Assembly (NCBI GenBank): GCA_020848035.1
Contig: JADLAX010000026.1
Location: 320,180 to 384,179 of the forward strand
Reading direction: 5' to 3'
From: Anaerolineae bacterium
GTDB taxonomy: Bacteria > Chloroflexota > Anaerolineae > Promineifilales > Promineifilaceae
DNA: 64,000 nt
In this document: piece after piece, positions 9,723 to 19,930 of the stretch
Numbering within the stretch: position 1 is the first letter of the stretch
How the letters are laid out: each line of letters begins with the position of its first letter
Notes under the pieces: generated by a model
What the model saw: only the letters and a program-made list of their open reading frames with translations
Told to the model about the DNA's origin: nothing
Databases searched by the model: none
Program-made: the position numbers and the translations under genes

Positions 9723-10304
9723 TTAGAACTGGAGATAGTTTTTGCCTTTGACCCCCACGTAGCGGTCTTGCAGCAGCGGGAGGTCCACTTCCACATCGCC
9801 TGAGGGGGTGAAGGGGTCGGTGATGACGAGGGATTTACGGCCGTAATCCACCAAAATCGGCACAATTGGAATGTTGGCCTGGTAAGCGATGTGGTAGAAG
9901 CCAGTGCGCCACCGGTCCACCTTGCGGCGCGTGCCTTCCGGGGCAATGGCCAAAATAATCTGGGGGCGCTGTTGAACCGTGGCCACCATGTCACCCACCA
10001 TGCCGTTTGCCGCCTTGCGGTCCACCGGCACACCCCCCAACCAGAGCCAGAGATAAGAAAACGGCGGCTTAAAAAATTCTCTTTTGGCCATCCAGTTAAA
10101 GGGCACTCCCAGGTAATACATCAAAGCCATCGAGAGTGGGAAATCCCAGTTTGAGGTATGTGGGGCCCCAATGATGACCATTTTGGGCACATTGGGCAGT
10201 TCGCCAATGACCCGCCAGCCAAACAGGCGGAGCATAAAAGCGGCCGCCGCATGGGAAAAGCGGTTGCCACGTCGTGGGCGTACATCGATTTCTGTTTTGA
10301 CCAT
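9723..10304 (-). CDS. 1-acylglycerol-3-phosphate acyltransferase-like protein (first copy)
   Basis: 193 residues with the PlsC motifs GAPHTSNWDF (HxxxxD) at about residue 50, GGVPVDRKA and IAPEGTRRKV. The sequence has the WRTGFYHIAYQANIPIVPILVDYGRK segment typical of the short acyltransferases found in many bacteria next to general metabolism genes. It is the first gene of a two-gene unit with its paralogue. It probably acts in phospholipid synthesis at the membrane; the acceptor is not predictable from sequence. Confidence 0.9.
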   Translation of the reverse strand: MVKTEIDVRPRRGNRFSHAAAAFMLRLFGWRVIGELPNVPKMVIIGAPHTSNWDFPLSMALMYYLGVPFNWMAKREFFKPPFSYLWLWLGGVPVDRKAANGMVGDMVATVQQRPQIILAIAPEGTRRKVDRWRTGFYHIAYQANIPIVPILVDYGRKSLVITDPFTPSGDVEVDLPLLQDRYVGVKGKNYLQF

Positions 10305-10374
10305 GTATTTAGTTTTTGGTGGGGATCGACAGCCCGGCTAACCAATTTTCACTTTCCGAGCCACCAATCGTGGG

Positions 10375-13173
10375 TTATTCTTTTAATTCCAGCCAATTAT
10401 GCCCCGAACTGGCCTCAACTTTCAAGGGGACATCCAGTTCAAATGCGTTGCACATGGTATCAACAACCAATTCGCGCACTTCGTCCAGCTCCGCCTCGGG
10501 CAGCTCCAGCAGCAGCTCGTCGTGGACTTGCAGCAGCATGTGGGCTTCATAGCGGGCCAATTTTTCGTGCAGCTGAAGCATGGCAATTTTCACGATGTCA
10601 GCGGCCGTTCCCTGGATGGGGTGGTTGATGGCTTCGCGCTCGGCACGCAGGCGGGCCTGCATGTTGGCCCCACTGGCCGGCATTTTGAACACGGGGAAAT
10701 AACGCCGCCGCCCCAACAAAGTTTCCACGTAGCCCTCCTCTTTAGCCTTCTGTTTGGTTTCGTCCAGGTACTTTTGAATGCCAGGGAAGCGAGCAAAATA
10801 ATCTTTGATGTAATTTTCGGCCTCGGCCAGCGTCAGCTCAGAGTCGCGAGCCAGGCGGAAAGCGCCCATGCCGTAAATGAGGCCAAAGTTGACCGCCTTG
10901 GCAAAGCGGCGCTGGTTGTAGGTCACCTTTTCCAGATCGATGTTGTAAACGGCCGCTGCTGTCGTCCGGTGAATGTCCTGATCGAGGCGAAACGCTTCCA
11001 TCAGCGCCTCATCGCGGCAGACGTGGGCCAGGATGCGCAGTTCCACCTGGGAGTAGTCGGCGGCCAGGAAAACGTGCCCTGGTTTGGCGATAAAACCGCG
11101 CCGAATTCGCTGCCCCACCTCACTGCGGATGGGAATGTTTTGCAGGTTGGGTGAATTGCTGGCAATACGCCCGGTAATCGCCCCGGTCTGGTTAAAGCTG
11201 GTGTGGATACGGCCGTCTTCCTCACTCACCAGCTCTGGCAGGGCATCCACATACGTGCTTTTCAACTTGCCCAGCTCGCGATACTCCAAAATGGCCGTGA
11301 CCATGCCCGTCTTCTTTTCTTGTTCCGTCTCTTGCAAACTTTCCAACACGTTAGCGGCCGTGGAGTAATACCCACTGCTCGTCTTCTTCAGCCCTTCCAC
11401 CGGATAACCCAGCTTTTTAAACAAGATGTCGCTCATCTGCTGGGTAGAGTTGATGTTAAACGGCTCCCCGGCAATTTCCAGAATACGCGCCTCCAGCTGA
11501 CGCAGTCGCACATCCAGCTCCTGCGACATTTGTCGGAAAAACGGCAAATCAACGCCAATGCCTGCCTGCTCCATTGCTGACAGCACCGGAATGAGCGGCA
11601 TTTCCAGATCCAGAATCTTGGCCTGGTTTTTCTCTTCAATTTCCGCCTGGAGCGGTTTCATCAGGCGCAGCGTCAGGTCAGCGTCGGCCGCGCCGTAGGG
11701 GGCAGCCGCCTCGATCGGCACCTCGGCAAACGTTTTTTGCGCCTTACCCTTGCCAATCAGCGACTCGATTTCGGTCATTTCCGCGCCCAGCCGGTGCCGG
11801 GCCAAATCTTTCAGCCCCTTGTGCTTGGTCGCCGGGTCGGTGAGCCACTCGGCTATCATTGTGTCGAAGGTGATGGGAGCCACTCGCACGCCGTAGCGGT
11901 CCAGAATCGTGTAGTCGTACTTGGCATTGTGGGCCACCTTGCCGATTTTGGGGTCGGTCAGCGGGCCGCGCACGGCGTCCAACACGGTTTGCAGGGGGAG
12001 CTGCCCGGCCGCCAGTTCGGGTGCCCCGGCAAAAAGGGACATTTGCCCGCTGCTGCTCTGGGCTTCGTTGGCCAGGTGCCCGACGGGAATGTAGTAGCCC
12101 ACAGGCGGCTTTACCGCCAGACAGATGCCGACTAATTCGGCCGTTGTTTTGTCCAGGCCAGTTGTTTCCACGTCAAACGAGATCAGCGTGGCGGCGTTGA
12201 GCGTTTGCACCAGTTCATCCAGCTGGGCCTGAGTGCGCACCAGCACCGGCTCAGTTGGCTTAAGCTGCGATTCCGGCTCTTCGATGTCTTCCCGCTCGCC
12301 CAACCGCTCCATGAGAATATTGGTCAGACTGCGGAACTCCAATTCGCGGAAGATTTCCAGCACCGGGTTTGGGTCGAAGTCTTGAGCGACACACGCCGCC
12401 AGGTCCAGGGCTATGGGTGCGTCGGTAACAATGCGAGCCAGATCCCGGCTGAGGTAGGCGCTTGCTTTGCCTTCGGCCAGCTTTTTACCGTTTGCACCTT
12501 TGATGTTGTCGATATTGGCGTAAATGTTGTCCAGCGTGTCGTAATCGTGAAGGAGTTTAGCGGCCGTTTTTGCCCCGATGCCCTTCACCCCAGGAATGTT
12601 GTCGCTGGTATCACCCACCAGCGCTTTGTAATCAACCACCTGGTCTGGCCGGACTTCAAAATAGCCAACCACCCCCGCCACGTCAAACACTTCCGGCGGG
12701 CGGCTGCCGCGCGCGGGCAGCTCCACGTGGGTGTTGTCATCCACCAACTGCAATAAATCGCGGTCCCCGGTGATGATGTGCACCGGCACACCCAGCGGCT
12801 TAGCCTGGCGGGCCACCGTGCCCAGCACGTCATCGGCTTCAAACCCCTCCAACTCCAGGATAGGAATGTTGAGCGTGCGGATCACCTCTTTGATGCGATC
12901 AATTTGCAGGCGCAGTTCGTCGGGCATTTTTTCGCGGGTGCCTTTGTACTCCTCAAACATATCATCACGAAAGGTCCGTCCAAGATCAAAGCTGACGGCA
13001 AAATATTTTGGCGGGTTATCAGCCAAAATCCAGTCAATGACGGTGCGCAGAAAGCCGTAGGTAGCGTTGGTGGGTTCGCCGCTTTTGGTGGTGAAGGCTT
13101 CCAGCGGCAGGGCAAAAAACATGCGGTAAGCCAGGGCGTGGCCATCGATGAGCACAAGTAGGTTTTTTGTCAT
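10375..13173 (-). CDS. polA: DNA polymerase I
   Basis: A 932-residue replication and repair polymerase. ATG at 13173 is chosen because AGAGGA lies just upstream and the N-terminus then begins MTKNLLVLIDGHALAYR, as in other PolA proteins. Domains in order: 5'-3' exonuclease (about 1-290, with GDRDLLQLV and the GVKGIGAKTA helix-hairpin motif), 3'-5' exonuclease (about 320-510, starting LISFDVETTGLD, so its DxE pair is intact and proofreading is likely), and polymerase (about 560-932, with LAADYSQVELRILAH, RRFAKAVNFGLIYG and LLQVHDELLLE). Single gene on the minus strand. Confidence 0.98.
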   Translation of the reverse strand: MTKNLLVLIDGHALAYRMFFALPLEAFTTKSGEPTNATYGFLRTVIDWILADNPPKYFAVSFDLGRTFRDDMFEEYKGTREKMPDELRLQIDRIKEVIRTLNIPILELEGFEADDVLGTVARQAKPLGVPVHIITGDRDLLQLVDDNTHVELPARGSRPPEVFDVAGVVGYFEVRPDQVVDYKALVGDTSDNIPGVKGIGAKTAAKLLHDYDTLDNIYANIDNIKGANGKKLAEGKASAYLSRDLARIVTDAPIALDLAACVAQDFDPNPVLEIFRELEFRSLTNILMERLGEREDIEEPESQLKPTEPVLVRTQAQLDELVQTLNAATLISFDVETTGLDKTTAELVGICLAVKPPVGYYIPVGHLANEAQSSSGQMSLFAGAPELAAGQLPLQTVLDAVRGPLTDPKIGKVAHNAKYDYTILDRYGVRVAPITFDTMIAEWLTDPATKHKGLKDLARHRLGAEMTEIESLIGKGKAQKTFAEVPIEAAAPYGAADADLTLRLMKPLQAEIEEKNQAKILDLEMPLIPVLSAMEQAGIGVDLPFFRQMSQELDVRLRQLEARILEIAGEPFNINSTQQMSDILFKKLGYPVEGLKKTSSGYYSTAANVLESLQETEQEKKTGMVTAILEYRELGKLKSTYVDALPELVSEEDGRIHTSFNQTGAITGRIASNSPNLQNIPIRSEVGQRIRRGFIAKPGHVFLAADYSQVELRILAHVCRDEALMEAFRLDQDIHRTTAAAVYNIDLEKVTYNQRRFAKAVNFGLIYGMGAFRLARDSELTLAEAENYIKDYFARFPGIQKYLDETKQKAKEEGYVETLLGRRRYFPVFKMPASGANMQARLRAEREAINHPIQGTAADIVKIAMLQLHEKLARYEAHMLLQVHDELLLELPEAELDEVRELVVDTMCNAFELDVPLKVEASSGHNWLELKE

Positions 13174-13569
13174 GAAAATCCTCTTTTGCCACGGGAACCA
13201 GCTGGGGTGTTTGGGGTAAGGCGGCGCGGCAACTTTTTTGGGTATAGGTGGATAATTTCCGGGCAAATTGTACCACGAAACGGATGTTCTACCCATCAAG
13301 AAGCGCTGGAGCAGCAATCCATAATTGGGAAAAAGTTAACAGTTCCGGCCTTAGTTCTGCTGCGTCGTCGCCTCGGCGCTGCGCGCCTGGCGACGTTTTT
13401 TCAGGGGTTTTTTCAGGTTTGGGTGTGGGACACACCCAAACCTGAAAAAACCCCAAATGATTCCCCGCACGGGGTACGCAGCACCCTCGTGCGGGATAGA
13501 GATTGGGTATCACAACGCACCTTGATAGGAAAGATGTGAACAGGAGAGCCGCTTTATTTTGACCAGCGC
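13174..13569. other. gene-free stretch between polA and the YccF-like gene
   Basis: Besides the polA promoter region this stretch holds the perfect 24-bp inverted repeat listed separately and a second weaker dyad (CCCGCACG near 13464 facing CGTGCGGG near 13490). I see no credible coding sequence. Confidence 0.6.
13404..13454. repeat. perfect 24-bp inverted repeat with 3-base loop
   Basis: Arms at 13404-13427 and 13431-13454 are exact reverse complements around GGA. Homopolymer blocks (GGGG, TTTTTT) sit inside the arms. As RNA it would be a very stable hairpin in either direction. It has no T tract outside the stem, so it is not a standard terminator. Confidence 0.9.
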
Positions 13570-13612
13570 AAAAAAAAAGATTGGTTCAATCTGGGCGATT
13601 GAACCAATCTTT
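13570..13612 (-). terminator. Rho-independent terminator of the YccF-like gene
   Basis: A 16-bp perfect stem (13576-13591 with 13597-13612), five-base loop, and a run of nine T on the minus strand. It lies about 30 bases past the stop. Confidence 0.93.
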
Positions 13613-13642
13613 CAGGTGGTTGTAACGGCCGTTTCCCCGTCG

Positions 13643-14077
13643 TTAGCTGTTGGCCAGGGTAGTCACAGCGGGCAGTCCGTTTAGCATCATCACCCCCAGA
13701 GGCAGCCCGATGATCGTGGCACACAGCAGCCAGGCCAGCGCGGCCCACAGCAGGCTAAACCACCAGCCAAACAACACAAAGTAGACAGCGCGGATCAGAA
13801 AAGGAACGCTGTGGGCGGGTAGGAATTCGGAACGGCCGTTTTTCAAATCCGTCACCACCAGGCCAGCCCGCGCTTTCAGCGTCAGCACCTGTGGCACCCG
13901 GTCAATCATCCACAGCCCCAGCGGCAGCCCAATAATCGAGGCATTCAGCGCCCAGGCCACCAAAATCCAAAGGCCGGTCAGCTCCCAGCCCAACAGAAAA
14001 AACCAGATCACCCGCAGCAAAATCGGCGTCTCCGGGTTTCTCTCTTTTACTTTGAACGATACAGAATCAGTTGTCAT
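13643..14077 (-). CDS. YccF-like inner membrane protein with two domains
   Basis: 144 residues from ATG 14077, with GGGGAA about ten bases upstream; a GTG five codons earlier is an alternative. Two copies of the YccF (DUF307) domain are visible: LRVIWFFLLGWELTGLWIL...IIGLPLGLWMI, then LIRAVYFVLFGWWFSLLWA...IIGLPLGVMML. Each gives two hydrophobic hairpins, so about four membrane segments. Function of the family is unknown. Transcribed alone and closed by a strong terminator. Confidence 0.9.
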   Translation of the reverse strand: MTTDSVSFKVKERNPETPILLRVIWFFLLGWELTGLWILVAWALNASIIGLPLGLWMIDRVPQVLTLKARAGLVVTDLKNGRSEFLPAHSVPFLIRAVYFVLFGWWFSLLWAALAWLLCATIIGLPLGVMMLNGLPAVTTLANS

Positions 14078-14103
14078 TTTTGTTTTCCCCACTAATATTC
14101 AGT

Positions 14104-14164
14104 CATTAAGTAATTGGCAGATTACGCGCTACTTTATTTTGAAAAACTTTCTGCCAATTACCTA
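14104..14164. repeat. inverted repeat upstream of the hydrolase
   Basis: GTAATTGGCAG on the left and CTGCCAATTAC on the right, 11 bp, about 35 bases apart, between the divergent YccF-like and hydrolase genes. Could be a dyad element or an operator. Confidence 0.5.
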
Positions 14165-14252
14165 TCAGGTGCAAAACACTTGTGTGTTTAACTTTCTACC
14201 AATGCCGATTTATACGCACTTCCTCGTGAATTGTTGCAGCCAGGAGGCAACC

Positions 14253-15032
14253 ATGCTTGAGTTAATCGTTCGCCAGCCTGCTACCCCTAGCAAAACTACC
14301 CCGCTCCTTTTTATTCATGGCGCATGGCACGGTGCCTGGTGCTGGGATGAATATTTTCTGCCCTACTTTGCCGCAAAAGGATACACCGTCTACGCCCCCA
14401 GCCTGCGCGGGCACAGCAAAAGCCCCGGCCAGGTGCGCTGGAGTTCGGCCAAAGATTACCTGGCTGATGTAGCGGAAACGGCCGTAAAACTGCCCCACCC
14501 GCCCGTCATCATTGGCCATTCCATGGGCGGCTATCTCACGCAAAAATACCTGGAAACGGTCACCCTGCCCGCCGCCATTTTGCTGGCTTCGGTGCCACCT
14601 CAAGGGGTGATTGGCACCACGCTGCGCATCATCCGCCACTTTCCCGGACAGTTTGCCAAAGTGAACTTGAAGCTGAGTTTGTATCCGCTGGTAGAAACGG
14701 CCGCTCTCACCCGCCACCACTTCTTCTCGGCCAACATGCCGCAAGCCCAGGTACAGCGCTACTTTGAGCGGTTGGGCGACGAATCGTACCGCACCTTTTT
14801 AGATATGCTGCTGCTTAATCTGCCCAAACCCAGCCGGGTGAAAACCCCCATGCTGGTACTGGGCGGGCAGCACGACACGATCTTCCCGGTGAAAGAAGTG
14901 GAAGCCACGGCGCAGGCTTACCACACCAGGGCGCATTTCTTTCCGATGGCGCACGACATGATGTTGGAATCTGGCTGGGAACAGGTTGCCGACAAGATGG
15001 CGGCGTGGCTGGACGAGAGGGGAATTGAATAA
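14253..15032 (+). CDS. alpha/beta hydrolase
   Basis: ATG 14253 is preceded by AGGAGG, which decides the start; the open frame further upstream is not used. 259 residues. Motifs: LLFIHGAWHGAWCWDEYF (HG oxyanion region), IIGHSMGG with the nucleophilic Ser, an Asp in GGQHDTIFP and a late His in PMAHDMML, completing a Ser-Asp-His triad. No signal peptide, so cytoplasmic. Substrate unknown; similar proteins act on esters or lactones. Monocistronic. Confidence 0.9.
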   Translation: MLELIVRQPATPSKTTPLLFIHGAWHGAWCWDEYFLPYFAAKGYTVYAPSLRGHSKSPGQVRWSSAKDYLADVAETAVKLPHPPVIIGHSMGGYLTQKYLETVTLPAAILLASVPPQGVIGTTLRIIRHFPGQFAKVNLKLSLYPLVETAALTRHHFFSANMPQAQVQRYFERLGDESYRTFLDMLLLNLPKPSRVKTPMLVLGGQHDTIFPVKEVEATAQAYHTRAHFFPMAHDMMLESGWEQVADKMAAWLDERGIE

Positions 15033-15033
15033 T

Positions 15034-15115
15034 GGTTAATGGTGAATTGCTAATTGTCAATGGTTAACAACAATAACCATTAACCATTAACCATTGACCT
15101 TTAACCATTGACCAT
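15034..15115. repeat. word-dyad element (AACCATT words) between convergent genes
   Basis: Repeats of TTAATGG/CAATGG face CCATTAACCATTAACCATTG words. It lies between the ends of the hydrolase and the metallophosphoesterase and could end both transcripts. The same words return at 29822-29880. Confidence 0.6.
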
Positions 15116-15117
15116 TC

Positions 15118-16380
15118 TTACCCGCCATTGGACATGATGGTGAAAAGCGTCATCTCCGGGGGGCAGAGGAAGCGGACGCGGGGGGCGCTGAGCCCTTCCA
15201 GGCCAATGCCCCGGCTGACGTAGAGGGTGGTACGGCCGTAGCGATACAGCCCCATCACAAAGCGGCGGCCCAGCTGGGAGCTGGTAAAAATGGGGCCAAC
15301 CAGCGGCAGGCGCACCTGCCCGCCGTGCGTGTGGCCGCAGACGTAGAGGTCGATCTGGTGCTCCACAGCCTCCGGCATCAGCTCTGGGGAGTGGTAAACC
15401 AGCAGCTGCGGCGCGTCGTGCGGGGCAGCGGCAACCAGGCGAGCCAGGCGACCGGCATCCACCGGCAAATCGTGGGTGCAGTCCATGCCCATGACGGTGA
15501 GGCGACGGCCGTTGCCCAACTTGACCTGCTGCCAGCCATGACGCAGCAAAGTCACGTTGGTTAATCCTTCAAAAATCGGCACCACCGTTTCACGCAAATC
15601 AACTGGCGGACTGCCCAGAGTGGCAAAAACACCGTACGGGGCCGACAGCTGGCTCAGCAGCTGGCGCACCTGCCGCTGCGTTTCCGGGTCGCGGTTGTAG
15701 GAAAGATTTACATAGTCGCCAGAGATGACGATGAGGTCGGGTTTAGCCTCGCGGGCCAGCTCCAGCACACGCGCTTCGCGCTGGGTCAGCCGCTCCACGT
15801 GCAAATCACTGATATGCAGCACCCTGATTGGCTCTGTGTCCAGCGGCAGGCGGTCGGTGAAGGCCATAACGGCCGTTAACTTCAACTTAAACGGCTCAAT
15901 AAAGTAGCCCCGAATGAAAGCGGCCGTACCGGCCACCTGAAACGCCAGGAACAGCCACAAACTCCAGTTGCCCTTTAGCCAGGAGGCGATCAAGGCCACC
16001 CCCATCGTTGCCGCCAGGCGGGGCACAGCCAGCACAAACAGCTGCGCCTTCCACGGTCCATAAGACACTTTTTGCTGCGGCAGCGTGAGCAGCAGCGTCA
16101 TGTCGGCGGCCATAAACAGCACCAGCAGCACGGCCACCAGCTGGGCCATCGGATCGTCGTTGGTGATGAGGCTCCACGCTGCGCCAGCCAAAGCGGCCAG
16201 CACCAGCGCTAGAGCCACAACCAGCAGCGCCGGCAGCCGTGTCGGCAGCTGGAACACCAACATGATTTTATGCAGCAAGCCTTCTTCCAAAATGTTTAGA
16301 GCCGGTTCGTTTAATTCGGTATGCTCTTTACTCAATGTTGAATTTTGCATAGTTTGTTCTTCAGCAGCCTGATTTCTCAT
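15118..16380 (-). CDS. membrane-anchored metallophosphoesterase
   Basis: 420 residues. The N-terminal 170 residues hold about five hydrophobic segments; the C-terminal 230 residues are a calcineurin-like phosphoesterase. Metal ligands are visible in VLHISDLHVERL (DxH), VISGDYVN (GD), the ATLGSPPVD region in the place of the usual GN[HD], and VCGHTHGGQVRLP (GHTHGG). The GN[HD]D motif is degenerate here (LGSPPVDLR), so activity may be altered. Close to YkuE/UDP-diacylglucosamine hydrolase-like proteins. ATG 16380 lacks a clear ribosome site; an ATG ten codons in is an alternative. Confidence 0.85.
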   Translation of the reverse strand: MRNQAAEEQTMQNSTLSKEHTELNEPALNILEEGLLHKIMLVFQLPTRLPALLVVALALVLAALAGAAWSLITNDDPMAQLVAVLLVLFMAADMTLLLTLPQQKVSYGPWKAQLFVLAVPRLAATMGVALIASWLKGNWSLWLFLAFQVAGTAAFIRGYFIEPFKLKLTAVMAFTDRLPLDTEPIRVLHISDLHVERLTQREARVLELAREAKPDLIVISGDYVNLSYNRDPETQRQVRQLLSQLSAPYGVFATLGSPPVDLRETVVPIFEGLTNVTLLRHGWQQVKLGNGRRLTVMGMDCTHDLPVDAGRLARLVAAAPHDAPQLLVYHSPELMPEAVEHQIDLYVCGHTHGGQVRLPLVGPIFTSSQLGRRFVMGLYRYGRTTLYVSRGIGLEGLSAPRVRFLCPPEMTLFTIMSNGG

Positions 16381-16777
16381 GGCAAACCAGTGGTTGGAAA
16401 AAAAATTGGGGGCGGGATCAGACCGATGACAACGGCCGTCTTACCCAGTCGTCGCTTAATAAATAAACGGTGTTGAGCACACTTTCCCCGTCGAAACGAC
16501 ACTTTCCCCTGATTTTGGTACTCAATAGATCTTGCTAAACGTCTTCGGCTCTTCTGCTCTGTGGGTATTGATCGGGCCTTCGTCTGTAATCTGGATAGAT
16601 GTTGAGACGTGGAAAATCAGTGTCAGAATGCCGCACGAATCTTACCGTCTATCTTACCCAAACTGTTTTGGCGACCGGGTTACGGCCGTAAACTCACCCA
16701 GCAAAAGCTGGACAAGCTTCAACTTTCTCATAAACTCGATCAGCAAACTGGAAGTGACACCCTATAAAGAGGAAGTT
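16381..16777. other. gene-free divergent promoter region
   Basis: Between the metallophosphoesterase (minus) and the flavoprotein (plus). It holds two copies of ACTTTCCCC spaced 20 bases (16481-16489 and 16501-16509), with CGTCGAAACGAC between them. These look like a remnant of a transposon end (IS21-like ends carry similar repeats), but no transposase is present. No gene recognised. Confidence 0.35.
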
Positions 16778-18103
16778 ATGAGCAACTCCCAACGCGCTAT
16801 CGTCATTGGCGGCAGTCTGGCCGGGTTATGGACCGCCCGCGTCCTGGCCGATCATTTTGCCCAGGTCACCGTTTTAGAACGAGACAGCTTACCCAGTGAG
16901 CCTGCCTCACGCCCCGGTGTGCCGCAAGACCGGCACGTGCACGTGCTGCTGGAGCGGGGCGCTGACATCATGAGCCAGCTTTTCCCCGGCATCACCGAGG
17001 AACTACTGGCGGCCGGTGCCAATCGGGTCGATTTAACAAAGGATTCCCGCGCCAAAATCCGTGGGCAGTGGCTGCCGCAGTTCGAGAGCAAAATCGTGAC
17101 GTATGCATGCAGCCGCCTGATGCTAGAAGCCATTTTGCGACGGCGCGTGGCCGCCCTGCCCAATGTGGCCTTGTGCGCCGGGGCGCAGGTGCAGGGTCTG
17201 GTGGCCAACAATGGCGTCGTTGAGGGGGTGCAGGTGCGCTGGAAGGATGGGCGAGCGGACGGGGTGGAAACGGCCGCTTTCATCGTTGATGCCAGCGGTC
17301 GAGGCTCCAAACTGCCGGAGTGGCTGCCCCAAATTGGCTACGACACGCCGGAAGAAACCGTCATCGACGTACGCCTGGGTTATGCCGGACGCCGCTACCA
17401 CATCCCCAATCCGCCGCCCGCCTGGGACATGATGCTTGTTGGCGCAGACCCGCCGCATAACAGCCGCGCCGGGCTCATCTACAGCGAAGAAAACAACATC
17501 TGGATGGTCATGGTGGCGGGGATTCTGGGCGATTACCCGCCGACAGATGAAGAAGGCTTCCTGGCCTTTGCCCGGGAAGTGGATGCCGATTTTCACGCCG
17601 CCATCCGCAAAGCCGAGCCCGTCAGCAACATCATCGGCTACCGGCGCACGGAAAACCGCTTTCGCCGCTATGACCGGCTCACCCGCTGGCCTGAACGGCT
17701 GGTGGCCCTGGGTGACGCCGTTTGCGGCTTCAACCCGGTGTACGGCCAGGGCATGACCGTATCCGCCATGGCGGCCGTTGAGCTGGGCAACATGCTGACG
17801 GCCAGCGGCGGCAATCTGGTCGGTCTGGCCCATGCTTTCCAAAAGAAATACCCCAAAATTGTGGAGCCTGCCTGGCTGCTGGCCACCAGCGCCGATCTGG
17901 AGTGGCTGGGCAATGCCGAAGCTACTTCTCTACCAGAGCGGTTTGCGGGCTGGTACATGCCCAAAGTGCTCGACGCCATTCCCCACGACCGGCTCGTTCA
18001 CCGCACGTTTATCGAGATGCAAAACCTGATTGTGCCGCCCACCACCCTGTTCAAACCAGCCATCGTTCTGCGCGTGTTGGGGCACTGGCTGCGGGGCAGG
18101 TAA
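16778..18103 (+). CDS. FAD-dependent oxidoreductase (monooxygenase/halogenase-like)
   Basis: ATG 16778 follows AAGAGGA at 16767-16773 and gives 441 residues. The Rossmann FAD motif VIGGSLAGLWTARVL is at the very N-terminus, followed by VTVLERD at the end of the second strand. GD in LVALGDAVCGFNPVYGQGMT is the second FAD-binding site of group A flavoprotein hydroxylases and geranylgeranyl reductases. It probably hydroxylates or reduces an organic acid or isoprenoid. It begins a plus-strand run with acyl-CoA ligases and hydrolases, so it may be the first attack on the same substrate. Exact reaction not predictable. Confidence 0.85.
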   Translation: MSNSQRAIVIGGSLAGLWTARVLADHFAQVTVLERDSLPSEPASRPGVPQDRHVHVLLERGADIMSQLFPGITEELLAAGANRVDLTKDSRAKIRGQWLPQFESKIVTYACSRLMLEAILRRRVAALPNVALCAGAQVQGLVANNGVVEGVQVRWKDGRADGVETAAFIVDASGRGSKLPEWLPQIGYDTPEETVIDVRLGYAGRRYHIPNPPPAWDMMLVGADPPHNSRAGLIYSEENNIWMVMVAGILGDYPPTDEEGFLAFAREVDADFHAAIRKAEPVSNIIGYRRTENRFRRYDRLTRWPERLVALGDAVCGFNPVYGQGMTVSAMAAVELGNMLTASGGNLVGLAHAFQKKYPKIVEPAWLLATSADLEWLGNAEATSLPERFAGWYMPKVLDAIPHDRLVHRTFIEMQNLIVPPTTLFKPAIVLRVLGHWLRGR

Positions 18104-18290
18104 ACGGCCGAATTGCATTTCTTGGCACTTTTTCCGCCCTTTGCGTTTCATACACTCTCCGGCCCCCCCCATTGGGCAGTTTTGTTACTTTTAGGCAACC
18201 TCGCCTTGGTAAACTGCCCAAACAGATCATTCCCTGCCCGCATCAGCAGTCGCTCCTGGGAAGAGGAGCAGCAGTGACCGAGAGAATTTT

Positions 18291-19832
<1,542 letters not shown>

Positions 19833-19840
19833 ATAGTTGC

Positions 19841-19928
19841 AAAAGCCCCCTCCCTGGCCTCCCCCGGTGGGGGAGGGAATCTGGTTTCCCCCTCCCTTCT
19901 GGAGGGGGTTAGGGGAGGGAAAAGGGAA
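19841..19928. repeat. word-dyad element (CCCTCCC type)
   Basis: CCCCCTCCCTGGCC words face GGAGGGGGTTAGGGGAGGG words, filling the gap between ligase 1 and the hydrolase. Related copies: 22358-22440 and 36331-36415. Confidence 0.6.
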
Positions 19929-19930
19929 CT

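Noticed and set aside
9719..10033. A long N-terminal extension of the second acyltransferase.
   Set aside because: This part overlaps the upstream acyltransferase gene in another frame and has no family features. ATG 9718 gives the normal size.
16532..16777. An 82-residue N-terminal extension of the FAD oxidoreductase.
   Set aside because: The FAD-binding motif must be near the N-terminus and a good ribosome binding site precedes ATG 16778.
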